From: an uncultured Acidimicrobiales bacterium
GTDB taxonomy: Bacteria; Actinomycetota; Acidimicrobiia; Acidimicrobiales; SZUA-35
NCBI GenBank assembly: GCA_938002965.1
Contig: CALKZY010000016.1
Coordinates: forward strand, 310,001 to 374,000
DNA length: 64,000 nucleotides
Direction: 5' to 3'
Each line of letters begins with the position of its first letter. Within the stretch, counting starts at the first letter, position 1. The translations under genes were made by a program, and so were the position numbers. The notes beneath the pieces are model-generated. The model searched no databases, had not been told where the DNA came from, and saw only the letters and a program-made list of their open reading frames with translations. This document shows, in pieces, positions 27,508 to 37,076 of the stretch.

Positions 27508-29277
27508 CTAGAGATACTGACCGGTGGCCACTTGTTCGATGGCCCTACCGCCGGACTTCTCCGCGCCTGATGGACCTACAAGCGTACGGACATAAACAAT
27601 ACGCTCACCCTTCTTGCCGGAAATCTTGGCCCAGTCGTCAGGGTTCGTGGTGTTCGGCAGATCCTCGTGCTCTTTGTATTCCTGAGTCACAGAAGTTAAG
27701 AGATCCTCGGTCTTGATGCCTTTTTCCTGAGTTCCCAAGAAACGCTTGATAGCTAGCTTCTTCGATCGACGGACGATGTTCTCGATCATGGCCCCCGAGG
27801 CGAAGTCACGGAAGTACAGGACTTCCTTGTCACCGTTCTGGTAGGTGACTTCGAGGAAGCGGGTGTCATCGTCGGAGCGGTACATGAAGTCAACAGTGGA
27901 GTCGATCATGGCTGCTAGTGCCGCCTCAATCTCTCCGTGGTCACGCAGCTCAGCCTCGTGAATCGGGATCTCCTTGGTGAGATAGTTGGCGAAGATCGAT
28001 CGTGCGGAGTCGGGATCCGGCCGCTCGATCTTGATCTTCACGTCCAGTCGGCCCGGGCGAAGAATCGCCGGGTCGATCAAGTCCTCGCGGTTAGAGGCAC
28101 CGATGACGATCACGTTCTTCAACGTCTCGACGCCATCGATTTCCGCCAGCAACTGGGGCACAATAGTGCTCTCGATATCGGAGCTGATGCCGCTCCCCCG
28201 GGTACGGAAGAGCGATTCCATCTCGTCGAAGAAGATGATGACCGGCCAACCTTCGGCTGACTTCTCACGGGCACGCTGGAAGATGAGGCGGATTTGCCGC
28301 TCGGTCTCTCCGACGTACTTGTTAAGCAGCTCGGGTCCCTTGATATTCAGGAAGAAGCTGCGCGTCTCGTGATCACCGGCAACCTCGCCCACTTTCTTGG
28401 CCAGCGAGTTGGCTACCGCCTTGGCGATCAACGTCTTGCCGCAACCCGGAGGGCCGTAAAGCAAAATGCCTTTGGGGGCGGGAAGCTGATGCTCGGCGTA
28501 AAGGTCGGCGTGCAGGAACGGTAGTTCCACCGCGTCCATGATCGTCTCGATCTGGTCATCAAGGCCGCCGATGTCGTCATAGCTGACGTCGGGAACCTCT
28601 TCGAGTACCAGATCCTCGACCTCGGCCTTCGGTAGCTTCTCGACCAAGACTGATGATCGACCGTCGAGCAACATCGAGTCACCGGCGCGAACACCGGTAC
28701 CGACCAGACTCTCGGACAACTCGACTACCCGCTCTTCGTCGGCCCGACCGACGATAAAGGCCCGACGCCCATCGGGGAACATCTCTTTGATGGTGACAAC
28801 TTCACCGGACTGCTCCGGATCCCGCACCATGACCACGTTGAGAGACTCGTTTAGTACGACCTCGGCACCCCGGGTCAATTCGGTCATCTCGATTGACGGA
28901 TGAGCTTCCACCCGCATCTTGCGCCCGCTGGCGTAGACGTCAACGGTTCCGTCGTCGTTAGGCCCAAGGAGCGTCCCGTAGGCGCTCGGGGGCTGGGTCA
29001 ACTTGTCGACCTCTTCGCGAAGGGCAGCAATGTGTTCCCTGGCTTCGCGAAGGGTATAAGTGAGCTTCTCGTTCTGGCTCACGGCCTGAGCGAGCTGGCC
29101 CTTTGTATCGAGCAAACGCTCCTCAAGGGTGCGAACTCTCTTTGGTGCGTCTTGAAGGCGCCGCCGCAAGGCAACAACCTCATCCTCCATCGCGGCTAGC
29201 TGGCTTTGCAGCTCCCGGACTTCAGCGAGATTGTCTGGCGGTTGAGCTTCACTGTCTGCGGTCCCGACGGCGACCAC
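27508..29277 (-). CDS. mpa: Proteasomal AAA+ ATPase Mpa (ARC)
   Basis: 589 residues. An N-terminal coiled coil (about 15-95, [20 protein letters not shown]) binds Pup. Two OB folds follow, then one AAA module with Walker [16 protein letters not shown], Walker [12 protein letters not shown] and the sensor [11 protein letters not shown]. The C-terminus ends GQYL, a hydrophobic-Tyr-X type motif that opens the 20S alpha gate. First gene of the proteasome operon on the minus strand, with the start about 100 bp downstream of the oligopeptidase stop. Confidence 0.96.
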   Translation of the reverse strand: MVAVGTADSEAQPPDNLAEVRELQSQLAAMEDEVVALRRRLQDAPKRVRTLEERLLDTKGQLAQAVSQNEKLTYTLREAREHIAALREEVDKLTQPPSAYGTLLGPNDDGTVDVYASGRKMRVEAHPSIEMTELTRGAEVVLNESLNVVMVRDPEQSGEVVTIKEMFPDGRRAFIVGRADEERVVELSESLVGTGVRAGDSMLLDGRSSVLVEKLPKAEVEDLVLEEVPDVSYDDIGGLDDQIETIMDAVELPFLHADLYAEHQLPAPKGILLYGPPGCGKTLIAKAVANSLAKKVGEVAGDHETRSFFLNIKGPELLNKYVGETERQIRLIFQRAREKSAEGWPVIIFFDEMESLFRTRGSGISSDIESTIVPQLLAEIDGVETLKNVIVIGASNREDLIDPAILRPGRLDVKIKIERPDPDSARSIFANYLTKEIPIHEAELRDHGEIEAALAAMIDSTVDFMYRSDDDTRFLEVTYQNGDKEVLYFRDFASGAMIENIVRRSKKLAIKRFLGTQEKGIKTEDLLTSVTQEYKEHEDLPNTTNPDDWAKISGKKGERIVYVRTLVGPSGAEKSGGRAIEQVATGQYL

Positions 29278-29378
29278 CTCCTCTACCAGGTCTTCGTACG
29301 GACCCTACACCTCTTGTCGGCTCGATGCCGAATGCGTCAAGCAAAGGCTTGCTATAGCTCCTCGTCACCGGTCCGTCC

Positions 29379-31514
29379 TCACTGGTCTGACTCATGGGCT
29401 TGGGTGCTTAAACCAGCCGACCAGACGATATATGCCAGGATTCGAGCTTCTTCTTTCCAAGCCTCATAGCGACCCGATGGTCCGCTGTGGCCGGACTCAA
29501 GGTCGGTCCACAACAGAACGTGGCTTTCAGAGGTCGACCATTGGCGTAGTTTCTGGACCCACTTGGCCGCCTCCCAGTAGCTAACCCTGGTGTCGTTGAG
29601 TCCGGCGGTTGCCAACACCGACGGGTACGGAAGTGAGCTGACATTGTCGATCGGTGAGTAGGCCCGCATGTCGGCGTAAGCGTGTCGGTCTTCGAGTGGA
29701 TTGCCCCACTCCTCCCACTCAGTCACCGTGAGCGGTAGCTCCGGGTTCAAGATCGTTGTGAGGGCATCAACGAACGGAACCTGCGCTACAACGGCAGTAA
29801 AGCGTTCGGGAGCCAGGTTCATAACTGCCCCGGCCATCAACCCACCGGCCGAACCGCCGCGCAGGACCAGCTGTTCAGGTGACGAGATTCCACTATCAAT
29901 CAGATGATCAGCCACGGCAATCACGTCGGTGAAGGTATTCATCTTGTTCGCCATCTTGCCGTCCAGATACCACTGGCGGCCCATCTCGCCACCGCCCCTC
30001 ACATGGGCAATGGCGAAGACAAAACCACGATCAAGAAGCGACAGCCGAGCCGACGAGAAGGCCGGATCCATCGAAGCTTCGTACGACCCGTAGGCGTAGA
30101 GCAACGTCGGCCCGGGTGAGCCAACTCGCTCCGACCTGCCGACCAGGCTTACTGGAATGCGAGTTCCGTCCGCGGCCTCTGCCCAACGTCGCTCGGTTCG
30201 GTAGTTGTCGCTGTCATAGCCACCGAGCACCTCTTGTTGCTTGACCACCGTCCGGCTGCCGATGGTTGGGTCAAAGACAATCACCGACGGCGGCGTCACC
30301 ATTGACGAATAGCCGTATCGAAGCATCGGGGATTCGAAATCCGGGTTGGCTCCTGGCCACGCGGAAGACACTTCCTCGGGCTGGTCTACTAGCTCGAACT
30401 CACCCGTCTCCCAGCTCCGCAACCGAATTCGGGTGGTCCCGGCCGAGCGCTCGTACAGCGTGAGGTGTCGACGACAGACGTCAATGTCGCCGATGGTCAC
30501 GTCATCGGAAGCCGGTACCAGCTCAGTCCAATTCGCCGGCCCGGGAGAATCCTCGGGAGCATTGACAACCCGGAAGTTGAGCGCCGAGTCGTTGGTCAGG
30601 ATGACGAATCGATCAACGGCATGGACGACGCTGTATTCGATGCCTTGTTTTCTGGCGGCGATCAAACGCTTGTCTTCGGTCGGCCGATCGGCCGGTACGA
30701 CCCAAACCTCGTCTGTCATCTTCGACGACATAGCGATCTGGATGTAAGAGTCGTCTTTTTCCCGCCCAATCCCGACGAAGAATCGTTCGTCTGTCTCATC
30801 GTGTATACAGAGGTCGGCCTCGACGGGCGTGCCTGCTTCGTGGCGCCAAACCTGGTGGGGCCGGTTGGCATCGTCAGCCCGAATATAGAAGAACGTCTTG
30901 TTGTCGGTAGCCCAGGCCGAACCGTAGCTGAGCCCCTCCAGGTCCTGGGGCGTATCAGCCCCGCTACCAAGATCACGCAGTACGGCGGTGAAACGCTCGT
31001 CGCCTTGGCGATCGAAGCCCCACAGGAGCTGACTATGATCCGGCGAGACGTCGAAGATTCCGATTTGGAAGAACGGTGCATCCCCCGCTTCCACGTTCTC
31101 GTCAAGAAGCACGTATTCGGGCCCGGCCAGGTCGCTAGTCAGGTCCTCTCCAGCGGCCATTGACCGAAGCAGTTCGACAGGGGCAAGCCGACCTTCATGG
31201 CCCATCGAGCGGCGACAGTGAATGGGATAGGCCTGGCCTTCCACCGTCCGGCTGTAGTAGACCCAGTCATCATGGATGACGGGCACTGATAGATCCGTTT
31301 CCTTGATTCGGCCCTTAATCTCCTCGTAGATTTCGGCCCGCAGCGCAGAAGTTTCGCCGAGCACCTGATCGGTGTAGGAATTCTCGGCTCGAAGGTGGTC
31401 CAGGACCTCAGTCGAATGGCGATCTTCGAGCCATCGATAGTCGTCGGTAACCGTGTCGCTCCAAAAGGTTCGTTCGAATGGCTCTTTACGAGCTTGGGGT
31501 GGGGAAAGCTCCAT
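29379..31514 (-). CDS. Prolyl oligopeptidase family serine peptidase (S9, oligopeptidase B-like)
   Basis: About 711 residues from ATG 31514, which follows GGGAGG six bases upstream; a start at 31541 has no ribosome site. The beta-propeller half (residues about 1-420) includes WLEDRHSTEVLDHLRAEN typical of S9A. The catalytic half contains the nucleophile elbow RGGSAGGLMAG (Ser within GGSAGG), a FVFAIAHVRGGGEMGRQWY segment and a late GHSG for the His. Cleaves short peptides after Pro or basic residues; the PreP/OpdB split is unresolved. No signal peptide, so cytoplasmic. Confidence 0.93.
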   Translation of the reverse strand: MELSPPQARKEPFERTFWSDTVTDDYRWLEDRHSTEVLDHLRAENSYTDQVLGETSALRAEIYEEIKGRIKETDLSVPVIHDDWVYYSRTVEGQAYPIHCRRSMGHEGRLAPVELLRSMAAGEDLTSDLAGPEYVLLDENVEAGDAPFFQIGIFDVSPDHSQLLWGFDRQGDERFTAVLRDLGSGADTPQDLEGLSYGSAWATDNKTFFYIRADDANRPHQVWRHEAGTPVEADLCIHDETDERFFVGIGREKDDSYIQIAMSSKMTDEVWVVPADRPTEDKRLIAARKQGIEYSVVHAVDRFVILTNDSALNFRVVNAPEDSPGPANWTELVPASDDVTIGDIDVCRRHLTLYERSAGTTRIRLRSWETGEFELVDQPEEVSSAWPGANPDFESPMLRYGYSSMVTPPSVIVFDPTIGSRTVVKQQEVLGGYDSDNYRTERRWAEAADGTRIPVSLVGRSERVGSPGPTLLYAYGSYEASMDPAFSSARLSLLDRGFVFAIAHVRGGGEMGRQWYLDGKMANKMNTFTDVIAVADHLIDSGISSPEQLVLRGGSAGGLMAGAVMNLAPERFTAVVAQVPFVDALTTILNPELPLTVTEWEEWGNPLEDRHAYADMRAYSPIDNVSSLPYPSVLATAGLNDTRVSYWEAAKWVQKLRQWSTSESHVLLWTDLESGHSGPSGRYEAWKEEARILAYIVWSAGLSTQAHESDQ

Positions 31515-31881
31515 GGTGGCCTCCCTGGGTGCTTGGGCCATAGCGGACGATCTTAGACCCGATCAACGCCGGGTGACGCCATGCTTGTGCATCATGCTTT
31601 GGTGCTCCGAGTGGAGGACTTCGAAAGACCATTTTTGTGTCCATCGGGAACAAAATTTGCTTCAACACCCGGGCCGAACGGATAAACGACCCAGTCGCAC
31701 TGCTTGCCACGGGCGGGCAAGTACCCTAGGTCCTACCTTGGCCACTTAGCGTATCGATAGCGACACGCCTGGTGGCAGCAAATGCGTAGCTGCCCGTAGC
31801 ATTGGCTCACGTAGATTGTCACTAACGGCCACACCCTTACACATCGTTTGGGGAGCGCCACCGGCACCCATGGAGCTGTAG
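31515..31881. other. Intergenic region (367 bp) with a small hairpin
   Basis: No gene is supported in this spacer between the oligopeptidase and GGDEF genes, which are divergent. It contains an inverted repeat with arms GGCAGC (31774-31779) and GCTGCC (31789-31794) around nine bases, and the palindrome TATCGATA just upstream. These may be regulatory. I could not match the area to a known cyclic-di-GMP riboswitch. Ribosome site GGAG (31872-31875) precedes the following TTG start. Confidence 0.4.
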
Positions 31882-33279
31882 TTGTTCTGGCGAGAACGGT
31901 ACAAAATAGCCTCGAGCACCCTGCTGTTCATGGGCGCGGTTCTTGCCGTCTTGGATTTCTTGGCCCGCGACCCGTCCCAGCGCGGCGCTTCGGTTCTCTA
32001 CTTGGGGTTGGCGCTGGTTTTCGCTGGCATCTGGTCTTTCTTCACCGATTGGGATCGTTTGGCCCAGCCCTTTCGGTTGCTTCCTGCTCTGGCGGTCCTG
32101 GGTGCCATGGTGGCATCCATCTACTGGGCGCAGGCAGCGGACACTTCACATGCCGTGATCGGCTTCGCTGCGGCGTCGGTGCTCATCTTGGCTTACATCG
32201 GCTTCGTCCTGCCTCCCGGCTCGTCGCTGCTCTTCAGTCCGTTGGTCATCGGTGTCGTTCTTTTGGCCAACCGCCAGGATGCGTTCAGGGTCAGCCTGGC
32301 CGTGCCTCTGATTGGTGTGCCGGTGGCGGCAGCCGTCGGCGAACTGATCTCGGCCCTGGTCGACAGGAGCCTACGAACGGCGCGGTGGTTCTCGTCCCGG
32401 ACCGAGCGACTCGCCCGACTTGACGATGTTCTCCGCCGCTTTCGGCGGCCGTCGACGCTGCCCGAGGCCGCCGAAGAGGTTGCTCAGGCAGCCCGGGAGA
32501 TATTCGAGGCAACCCGCTCCACCGTCGTCCTCCGGGATGTGAGCGGAGGACTAATCCCTGTCACGATCGGCCCCTTCAGCGGCGAGACACCCGATGCCGA
32601 AACGGCTGTTCTGGTGGCCGAGGCTATTGGTGGCGATGAACCACGGCTCGTGCCATCAGGCAACGACACCATGCTCGTCCTGCCACTGCCTGCCGCCGAA
32701 GTACCGGCCGGTGCGGTCGTTGTTCATCCGGTTCCAAATGAGGACCCGGCCTACACCGTTGACCTGGCACGTCTCTTCGGCACACAGGTCGGCATCGCCA
32801 TCGAGCATCTCTTCGTCATCAACCAGTTGGAGCGGGCGACGACCCGAGATGAACTCACGGGCATCGGCAATCGCAAACACGCCGACGCCTTGCTGAACTC
32901 GCTCGACGGTGGAGACGCCCTGATCCTGCTTGACCTCGACGGCTTCAAGGCCGTCAACGACACCTTTGGCCACGCCGCCGGCGACCAGGTTCTCTTGGAC
33001 CTAGGGCACCACTTGCAACGATGTCTTCGAGACTCCGACACCTCAGCTCGGTTGGGTGGCGACGAGTTTTTGGTGGTGGCCCGGCGAGCATTCGCTGATC
33101 CCGCCGCCGTGGCCAAGCGGATTCTGCGGGGCTGGGCCGACGCTGGCCACTCAACGACGCTCAGCGCTGGTGTCGCCCTACACGACACTCAAGTGGACGT
33201 CGCCGAAACGTTCGATCGGGCCGACCAGGCCCTGTACCAAGCCAAAGAGGCGGGCAAGAACCAGGTTCAGCTCTGGTAG
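31882..33279 (+). CDS. Membrane-bound GGDEF diguanylate cyclase with GAF-like region
   Basis: 465 residues from TTG. Five or six membrane helices occupy residues about 10-170, then a GAF-like region (PEAAEEVAQAAREIFEATRSTVVLRDVSGG) and a GGDEF domain with DELTGIGNRKHADAL, LDLDGFKAVNDTFGH and the intact active-site box LGGDEFLVV. Intact motifs suggest c-di-GMP synthesis from two GTP. No I-site RxxD could be identified with confidence. Its stop abuts the convergent MerR gene stop with no gap. Confidence 0.9.
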   Translation: MFWRERYKIASSTLLFMGAVLAVLDFLARDPSQRGASVLYLGLALVFAGIWSFFTDWDRLAQPFRLLPALAVLGAMVASIYWAQAADTSHAVIGFAAASVLILAYIGFVLPPGSSLLFSPLVIGVVLLANRQDAFRVSLAVPLIGVPVAAAVGELISALVDRSLRTARWFSSRTERLARLDDVLRRFRRPSTLPEAAEEVAQAAREIFEATRSTVVLRDVSGGLIPVTIGPFSGETPDAETAVLVAEAIGGDEPRLVPSGNDTMLVLPLPAAEVPAGAVVVHPVPNEDPAYTVDLARLFGTQVGIAIEHLFVINQLERATTRDELTGIGNRKHADALLNSLDGGDALILLDLDGFKAVNDTFGHAAGDQVLLDLGHHLQRCLRDSDTSARLGGDEFLVVARRAFADPAAVAKRILRGWADAGHSTTLSAGVALHDTQVDVAETFDRADQALYQAKEAGKNQVQLW

Positions 33280-33753
33280 TCAGCCGAGTTCGGCTCTGGG
33301 TGCCTCCGCCGGAGCTTGAACTGGAGCCTCCTGCGGCGAGAGTGCCACGATCTGAGCGTCGACCTCGTCTTTGATCCCGGCCAGCGGGAGAACATTCAGC
33401 ACACCCTGACCGTTGCGGACCAGGTCGATCAGTTCCTCGCCACTGCGGGTCAGAACCGACGTAGAGCCGTGGATGACCAGGTTTGCCGACGCGATGTCTT
33501 CACCCAGTTGCTCACGCATGAAGGTGAAGACCTCTCGAACCGACTCCAAACGTATTCCAGCATCGAGAAGGGTCTTGATGACCTTCAACTCAAGTAGATC
33601 CTTGTACGAGTACCGTCGACGTGACCCGGATCCCTGAGCATCGGAAACTGACGGGCGAAGCAGATCGGTTCGAGCCCAATAATCAAGCTGGCGGTACGTT
33701 ATACCGACAATCTCAGCTGTTCGCTTTCCTGAAAAATTTGCCTCTACCGACAT
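33280..33753 (-). CDS. MerR-family regulator, GarA-neighbour (Rv1828/FtsR-like)
   Basis: 157 residues: N-terminal MerR HTH (KRTAEIVGITYRQLDYWARTDLLRPS, then GSRRRYSYKDLLELKVIKTLLDAGI) and a helical C-terminal domain (VREVFTFMREQLGEDIASANLVIHGSTS). This matches the actinobacterial MerR regulators Rv1828 and its corynebacterial FtsR homologue, encoded next to gcvH and garA; FtsR activates ftsZ. It lies in the same order here relative to the nuclease, FHA and gcvH genes. A short proline-alanine rich tail follows. Confidence 0.85.
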   Translation of the reverse strand: MSVEANFSGKRTAEIVGITYRQLDYWARTDLLRPSVSDAQGSGSRRRYSYKDLLELKVIKTLLDAGIRLESVREVFTFMREQLGEDIASANLVIHGSTSVLTRSGEELIDLVRNGQGVLNVLPLAGIKDEVDAQIVALSPQEAPVQAPAEAPRAELG

Positions 33754-33969
33754 GTAGATCCAAGTCTCCTCGCCACTTCATGGCAGTAGCAGCCAATATC
33801 GTCGCTATTCCGCCGCCTGCCGCGTTACTACGAAGAGCGTAATTACGGGCTGCGTGTTTGCCTGCCTATGATCGTAGTGAGCTGCGCGCGCAGAGTCAAT
33901 CATTCGCGCGGACAGCGTCAATTCCCGGTATCTTCCCAGCGTCATTCTCAAGGACTTCAGGGACTACTC

Positions 33970-34971
33970 ATGAGCGTCGACCGTCAACTCATTCATCGCC
34001 TGCTGGCCACGGCTTTCGGGCACGCCGCCCCCGCGGTGGTTGCCGTGACCGACGCTGGTCAGGGCCGCGGCGTCTTCAGCACTGTTGTCCGGATCGAACT
34101 CCAGTGGAGATCGCCATCGAAACCGCAACAGCCACGCCACGTCGTAGCCAAACTTCCTCTGGCTGGACCCAACGGTGCAGCCGCGGTGGCGTCGGGGGCC
34201 TATCGCCGTGAGGCTGAAGCCTATCGCCGGATACTGGTCGGTTCGCCGGTACAGGCCCCAGGGGCATTGGCCGTGGTTGAAACCGGCGAGGGAGGGTACG
34301 CCTTTCTCCTCGATGACTTGACCCTGTTGAGACGGGTGGACCAGTTGGATGGGCTCGGCGAACAGGACGCTACCGCAGTGGCTCTTGCCCTTGGCAGACT
34401 GCATCGACATTGGGCGGGCCAAACCGGTCCAGTCAGTTCACAGTCCGCCAGAAGAGACGTTCTCGGCTCCATTGATCCGACGTCGATTCAGGCAGGGCTG
34501 GCGGAACTCCGACGAACATGGGGAAACGAGCTCAGCGACGAATTGCTGGCGGGATTTGAGCGTGTCGCCGAGGCGGTGAGGCGCCACAACCGGCCAATCG
34601 AGGACATAAATAACATCACCCTGTGTCACGGCGACCCCCGAGCCGACAACGTCGTGTTCGACGCGAGTGACGGACCCGTACTGTTCGACTGGCAACAAGT
34701 AATGATCAACCCGGGCGAGTACGACCTCGCTTGGCTGACGGCCACCAGTCTCACGGTCGAGAATCGGCGGCGGTTCGAACGGAACCTGATTGAGGCCTAT
34801 GGAGGAGACTTCGACGTCTACCGTGCGGGCTTCGCCATACCAGCGACTCTCGTCCTCATGCTGGTTCAACGACAGATGCGCTCTGGCCGTCTCAAAGACG
34901 TTACCGAAGCAAGCCTCAAGCGTATAGGTCAGGCACTAGTCGACTTGGATATAGCCGACCGCTGGGTCTAG
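33970..34971 (+). CDS. Aminoglycoside-phosphotransferase-family kinase-like protein (APH fold)
   Basis: About 333 residues from ATG 33970; in-frame codons upstream to 33868 are unlikely start sites. The kinase core shows an N-lobe with HVVAKLPL (a candidate ATP-binding lysine), and the catalytic loop TLCHGDPRADNVVFDASDGPVLFDWQQ with His, Asp and Asn, followed by the metal-binding Asp of LFDWQ. Members phosphorylate small hydroxylated molecules; the substrate is unknown. It interrupts the merR-nuclease block found in mycobacteria. Its stop overlaps the convergent nuclease stop by CTAG (34968-34971). Confidence 0.82.
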   Translation: MSVDRQLIHRLLATAFGHAAPAVVAVTDAGQGRGVFSTVVRIELQWRSPSKPQQPRHVVAKLPLAGPNGAAAVASGAYRREAEAYRRILVGSPVQAPGALAVVETGEGGYAFLLDDLTLLRRVDQLDGLGEQDATAVALALGRLHRHWAGQTGPVSSQSARRDVLGSIDPTSIQAGLAELRRTWGNELSDELLAGFERVAEAVRRHNRPIEDINNITLCHGDPRADNVVFDASDGPVLFDWQQVMINPGEYDLAWLTATSLTVENRRRFERNLIEAYGGDFDVYRAGFAIPATLVLMLVQRQMRSGRLKDVTEASLKRIGQALVDLDIADRWV

Positions 34972-35468
34972 TCCGGGAGGAAGTCCTCGGGGTTCACCTG
35001 GTCAAGGAATCGGCGGAGTTCAAGAACCATCTCCTCCTCGTCGCCCTCCTCGTCGCTCTGGGGTTCTTCGATGCCCGCCTGTTCGATGAGATCCTCATTG
35101 GCAAAGATCGGACTTCCGGTCCGGGCCGCCAATGCCACGGCGTCGGACGGCCGAGCGGAAATGACCTGATTTCCACCCGACACGTCTTTGAGGTGCAGCT
35201 CAGCGAAGAACGTCCCGCTTCGCAACTCGGTAACGACTACCCGGTCGAGCGCGGCGCCCAAGCCGTCAATGACCTCGGCAAAAAGATCATGGGTCATCGG
35301 TCGAGGCGGGGGTTCGCCCTGCAATGCCAGGTCGATGGCATGGGCTTCGGGCCCACCGATGTAGATGGGTACGATTCGTCGGCGGCCGGTTGACTCGCGA
35401 AGCAGAAGAATCGGTGTGTTGGTGGGCATCTGGACTCGAACGCCAACAAGCTCCATCTCAACTGTCAT
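34968..35468 (-). CDS. Bifunctional nuclease family protein (DUF151)
   Basis: 166 residues of the DUF151 family: LVGVRVQMPTNTPILLLRESTGRRRIVPIYIGGPEAHAIDLAL, then MTHDLFAEVIDGLGAALDRVVVTEL and RPSDAVALAARTGSPIFA. The mycobacterial homologue (Rv1829) lies in the same neighbourhood. Plant homologues are nucleases, but the role in bacteria is unsettled. An acidic tail (DEEGDEEEM) is typical. Confidence 0.92.
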   Translation of the reverse strand: MTVEMELVGVRVQMPTNTPILLLRESTGRRRIVPIYIGGPEAHAIDLALQGEPPPRPMTHDLFAEVIDGLGAALDRVVVTELRSGTFFAELHLKDVSGGNQVISARPSDAVALAARTGSPIFANEDLIEQAGIEEPQSDEEGDEEEMVLELRRFLDQVNPEDFLPD

Positions 35469-35560
35469 GATCGAACCGATCGCTGTCGGGCCGAAACTGA
35501 CTTGGCAGTCTGCGAACTTCTCGAGGCCGGATCGGCGTACGAATCGTGCATCGTTTCCCG

Positions 35561-36037
35561 TCAGTCCTGCCGTGCAAGGGCAAGGTACACGAGCTTGAAC
35601 TTTCCGACTTGAACCTCATCGCCATCGGAAAGATCCTGCTCCTCCACCCGCTCCTGGTTTACGTACGTGCCGTTCAAACTGCCAGCGTCGGACACGATGT
35701 AGCCGCCGCCATTGCGACGCACGAGCGCATGACGGCGCGAGACCGTCACGTCATCGAGAAAAATGTCGCTCTCAGGATGCCGCCCAATCGAGATCTCCTC
35801 GCTGTCCAACGCAATTCGACTCCCCTTCTTGGGACCTTGGCGAACCACGAACATCCCGACGGTGCCCTCTGGGAAGTCGACATCAAGATCGACCTCCGAA
35901 CTCTCGGGGTCCTGAGGAAAGTCGAACGCCTCAGTGGCATCGACGTCAGATCGATCTTGTAGCGGGGTCCCACAAGAGCTACAGAAACGAGAAGCACTCG
36001 GGTTCTCGTAACCGCAGCTGGGGCAACTGGAAGTCAT
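35561..36037 (-). CDS. garA: FHA-domain protein, GarA/OdhI-like with N-terminal zinc ribbon
   Basis: 158 residues. The N-terminus has a zinc-ribbon pattern (CPSC at 5-8, CSSC at 19-22). After an acidic linker with the sequence DATEAF (Thr35, Phe38), the FHA domain covers about residues 60-150 (GSRIALDSEEISIGRHPESDIFLDDVTVSRRH and SLNGTYVNQERV). In GarA/OdhI the ETTSVF peptide is phosphorylated by PknB/PknG and folds back on the FHA to switch off 2-oxoglutarate dehydrogenase. The Thr-Glu-Ala-Phe spacing fits that switch, but only one Thr is present. The gene is directly downstream of gcvH, as in mycobacteria. Confidence 0.88.
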   Translation of the reverse strand: MTSSCPSCGYENPSASRFCSSCGTPLQDRSDVDATEAFDFPQDPESSEVDLDVDFPEGTVGMFVVRQGPKKGSRIALDSEEISIGRHPESDIFLDDVTVSRRHALVRRNGGGYIVSDAGSLNGTYVNQERVEEQDLSDGDEVQVGKFKLVYLALARQD

Positions 36038-36038
36038 C

Positions 36039-36419
36039 TCAGCCTTCCGTCAGCTCGGCATACTGCGCTGCATCGAGTAACGAATCTGCCGCGGCAGCGT
36101 CGGGAAGCTCGATGACAAATATCCAACCATCACCGTAGGGATCGGAGTTGAGCTTGTCCGGGGCGTCAGGCAACTCCGAGTTGACTTCCACCACGGTTCC
36201 GGTCAGCGGAGCGTAGATGTCGGAGACCGACTTTGTCGACTCGACTTCGCTGATGGACTGGCCGATCTCGACCTCAGCGCCGATTTGTGGAAGATCGATG
36301 AACACGATGTCGCCCAGGGCGTCCTGTGCGTAGTCGGTGATGCCGACCTTGGCACGGGTTCCGTCGAGAAGAATCCACTCATGATCACTCGAATAGCGAA
36401 GATTATCCGGTATCAACAT
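36039..36419 (-). CDS. gcvH: Glycine cleavage system H protein
   Basis: About 126 residues from ATG 36419 (an upstream ATG at 36458 gives an atypical extension). The lipoyl lysine is in VESTKSVSDIYAP, with GDIVFIDLPQIGAEVE preceding. It shuttles the aminomethyl group of glycine between the P, T and L proteins on lipoic acid. The other gcv genes are not in the window. Next to garA and pgsA, as in Mycobacterium. Confidence 0.95.
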   Translation of the reverse strand: MLIPDNLRYSSDHEWILLDGTRAKVGITDYAQDALGDIVFIDLPQIGAEVEIGQSISEVESTKSVSDIYAPLTGTVVEVNSELPDAPDKLNSDPYGDGWIFVIELPDAAAADSLLDAAQYAELTEG

Positions 36420-36482
36420 TTCCACTACGCTAGCCGAGCCCGACACGACTCTGCACATGCTTGGGAATCTGAAATTCGACTG

Positions 36483-37076
36483 TCAGCCGACGTCGCCGCG
36501 AACGTGCGGCAAATACTGAAACAGCGTGGCGAACCACCCGTACAACAGGCCGGGAACGGCAAACATCCACGCCAGCCAGGCAAGAATCGGAGCGTAGCTG
36601 AGCTCGCTGGTCGCTCCGAGAAACATCGGCACGGCGAACATCAACAGAAAAGCGCCGGTTTTGCCCTCCCAGCTAACGTCAATTCGCGAAGGGCCCCTGG
36701 TGGCAGCAATGATGGCCAACACAACCGTTACCGCCTCACGCACCAACGCGGCCACGGCAACAATGATCGGAATGGACGAAACCACGAGCAGGCTCGGAAC
36801 AGCCACCACAAAGAGCAGACGATCGACCACGGGGTCGAAGGCAGCACCGAAATCGCTGTGCTGATTGAGTCGCCGGGCCAGCCACCCGTCAACCCAATCG
36901 GTTGCACCGAGCAGTCCGAGCAGCCAGGCCGAGGCGCCACGATCTTCGGCTCCGAACAACAGCCAGAGGAACACGGGGATGCACAACAATCTGAGCAGCG
37001 TGAACGCATTCGGCCATGTCAGGATCGACCCCCAATGACCGTCTACGGGATCAGCGGACGTAGAGCGCGACACCAT
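36483..37076 (-). CDS. CDP-alcohol phosphatidyltransferase (PgsA-type)
   Basis: About 197 residues from ATG 37076 (a longer open frame to 37178 would overlap the membrane protein gene upstream). The CDP-alcohol signature D-G-x2-A-R-x8-G-x3-D-x3-D is intact in DWVDGWLARRLNQHSDFGAAFDPVVDR, flanked by about six membrane helices. Likely transfers a phosphatidyl group from CDP-diacylglycerol to glycerol-3-phosphate or inositol-phosphate; the acceptor is not visible. Same position relative to gcvH as mycobacterial pgsA2. Confidence 0.9.
   Translation of the reverse strand: MVSRSTSADPVDGHWGSILTWPNAFTLLRLLCIPVFLWLLFGAEDRGASAWLLGLLGATDWVDGWLARRLNQHSDFGAAFDPVVDRLLFVVAVPSLLVVSSIPIIVAVAALVREAVTVVLAIIAATRGPSRIDVSWEGKTGAFLLMFAVPMFLGATSELSYAPILAWLAWMFAVPGLLYGWFATLFQYLPHVRGDVG

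Noticed and set aside
31515..31881. c-di-GMP riboswitch before the GGDEF gene
   Set aside because: The region holds a hairpin but I could not match the conserved GEMM core.
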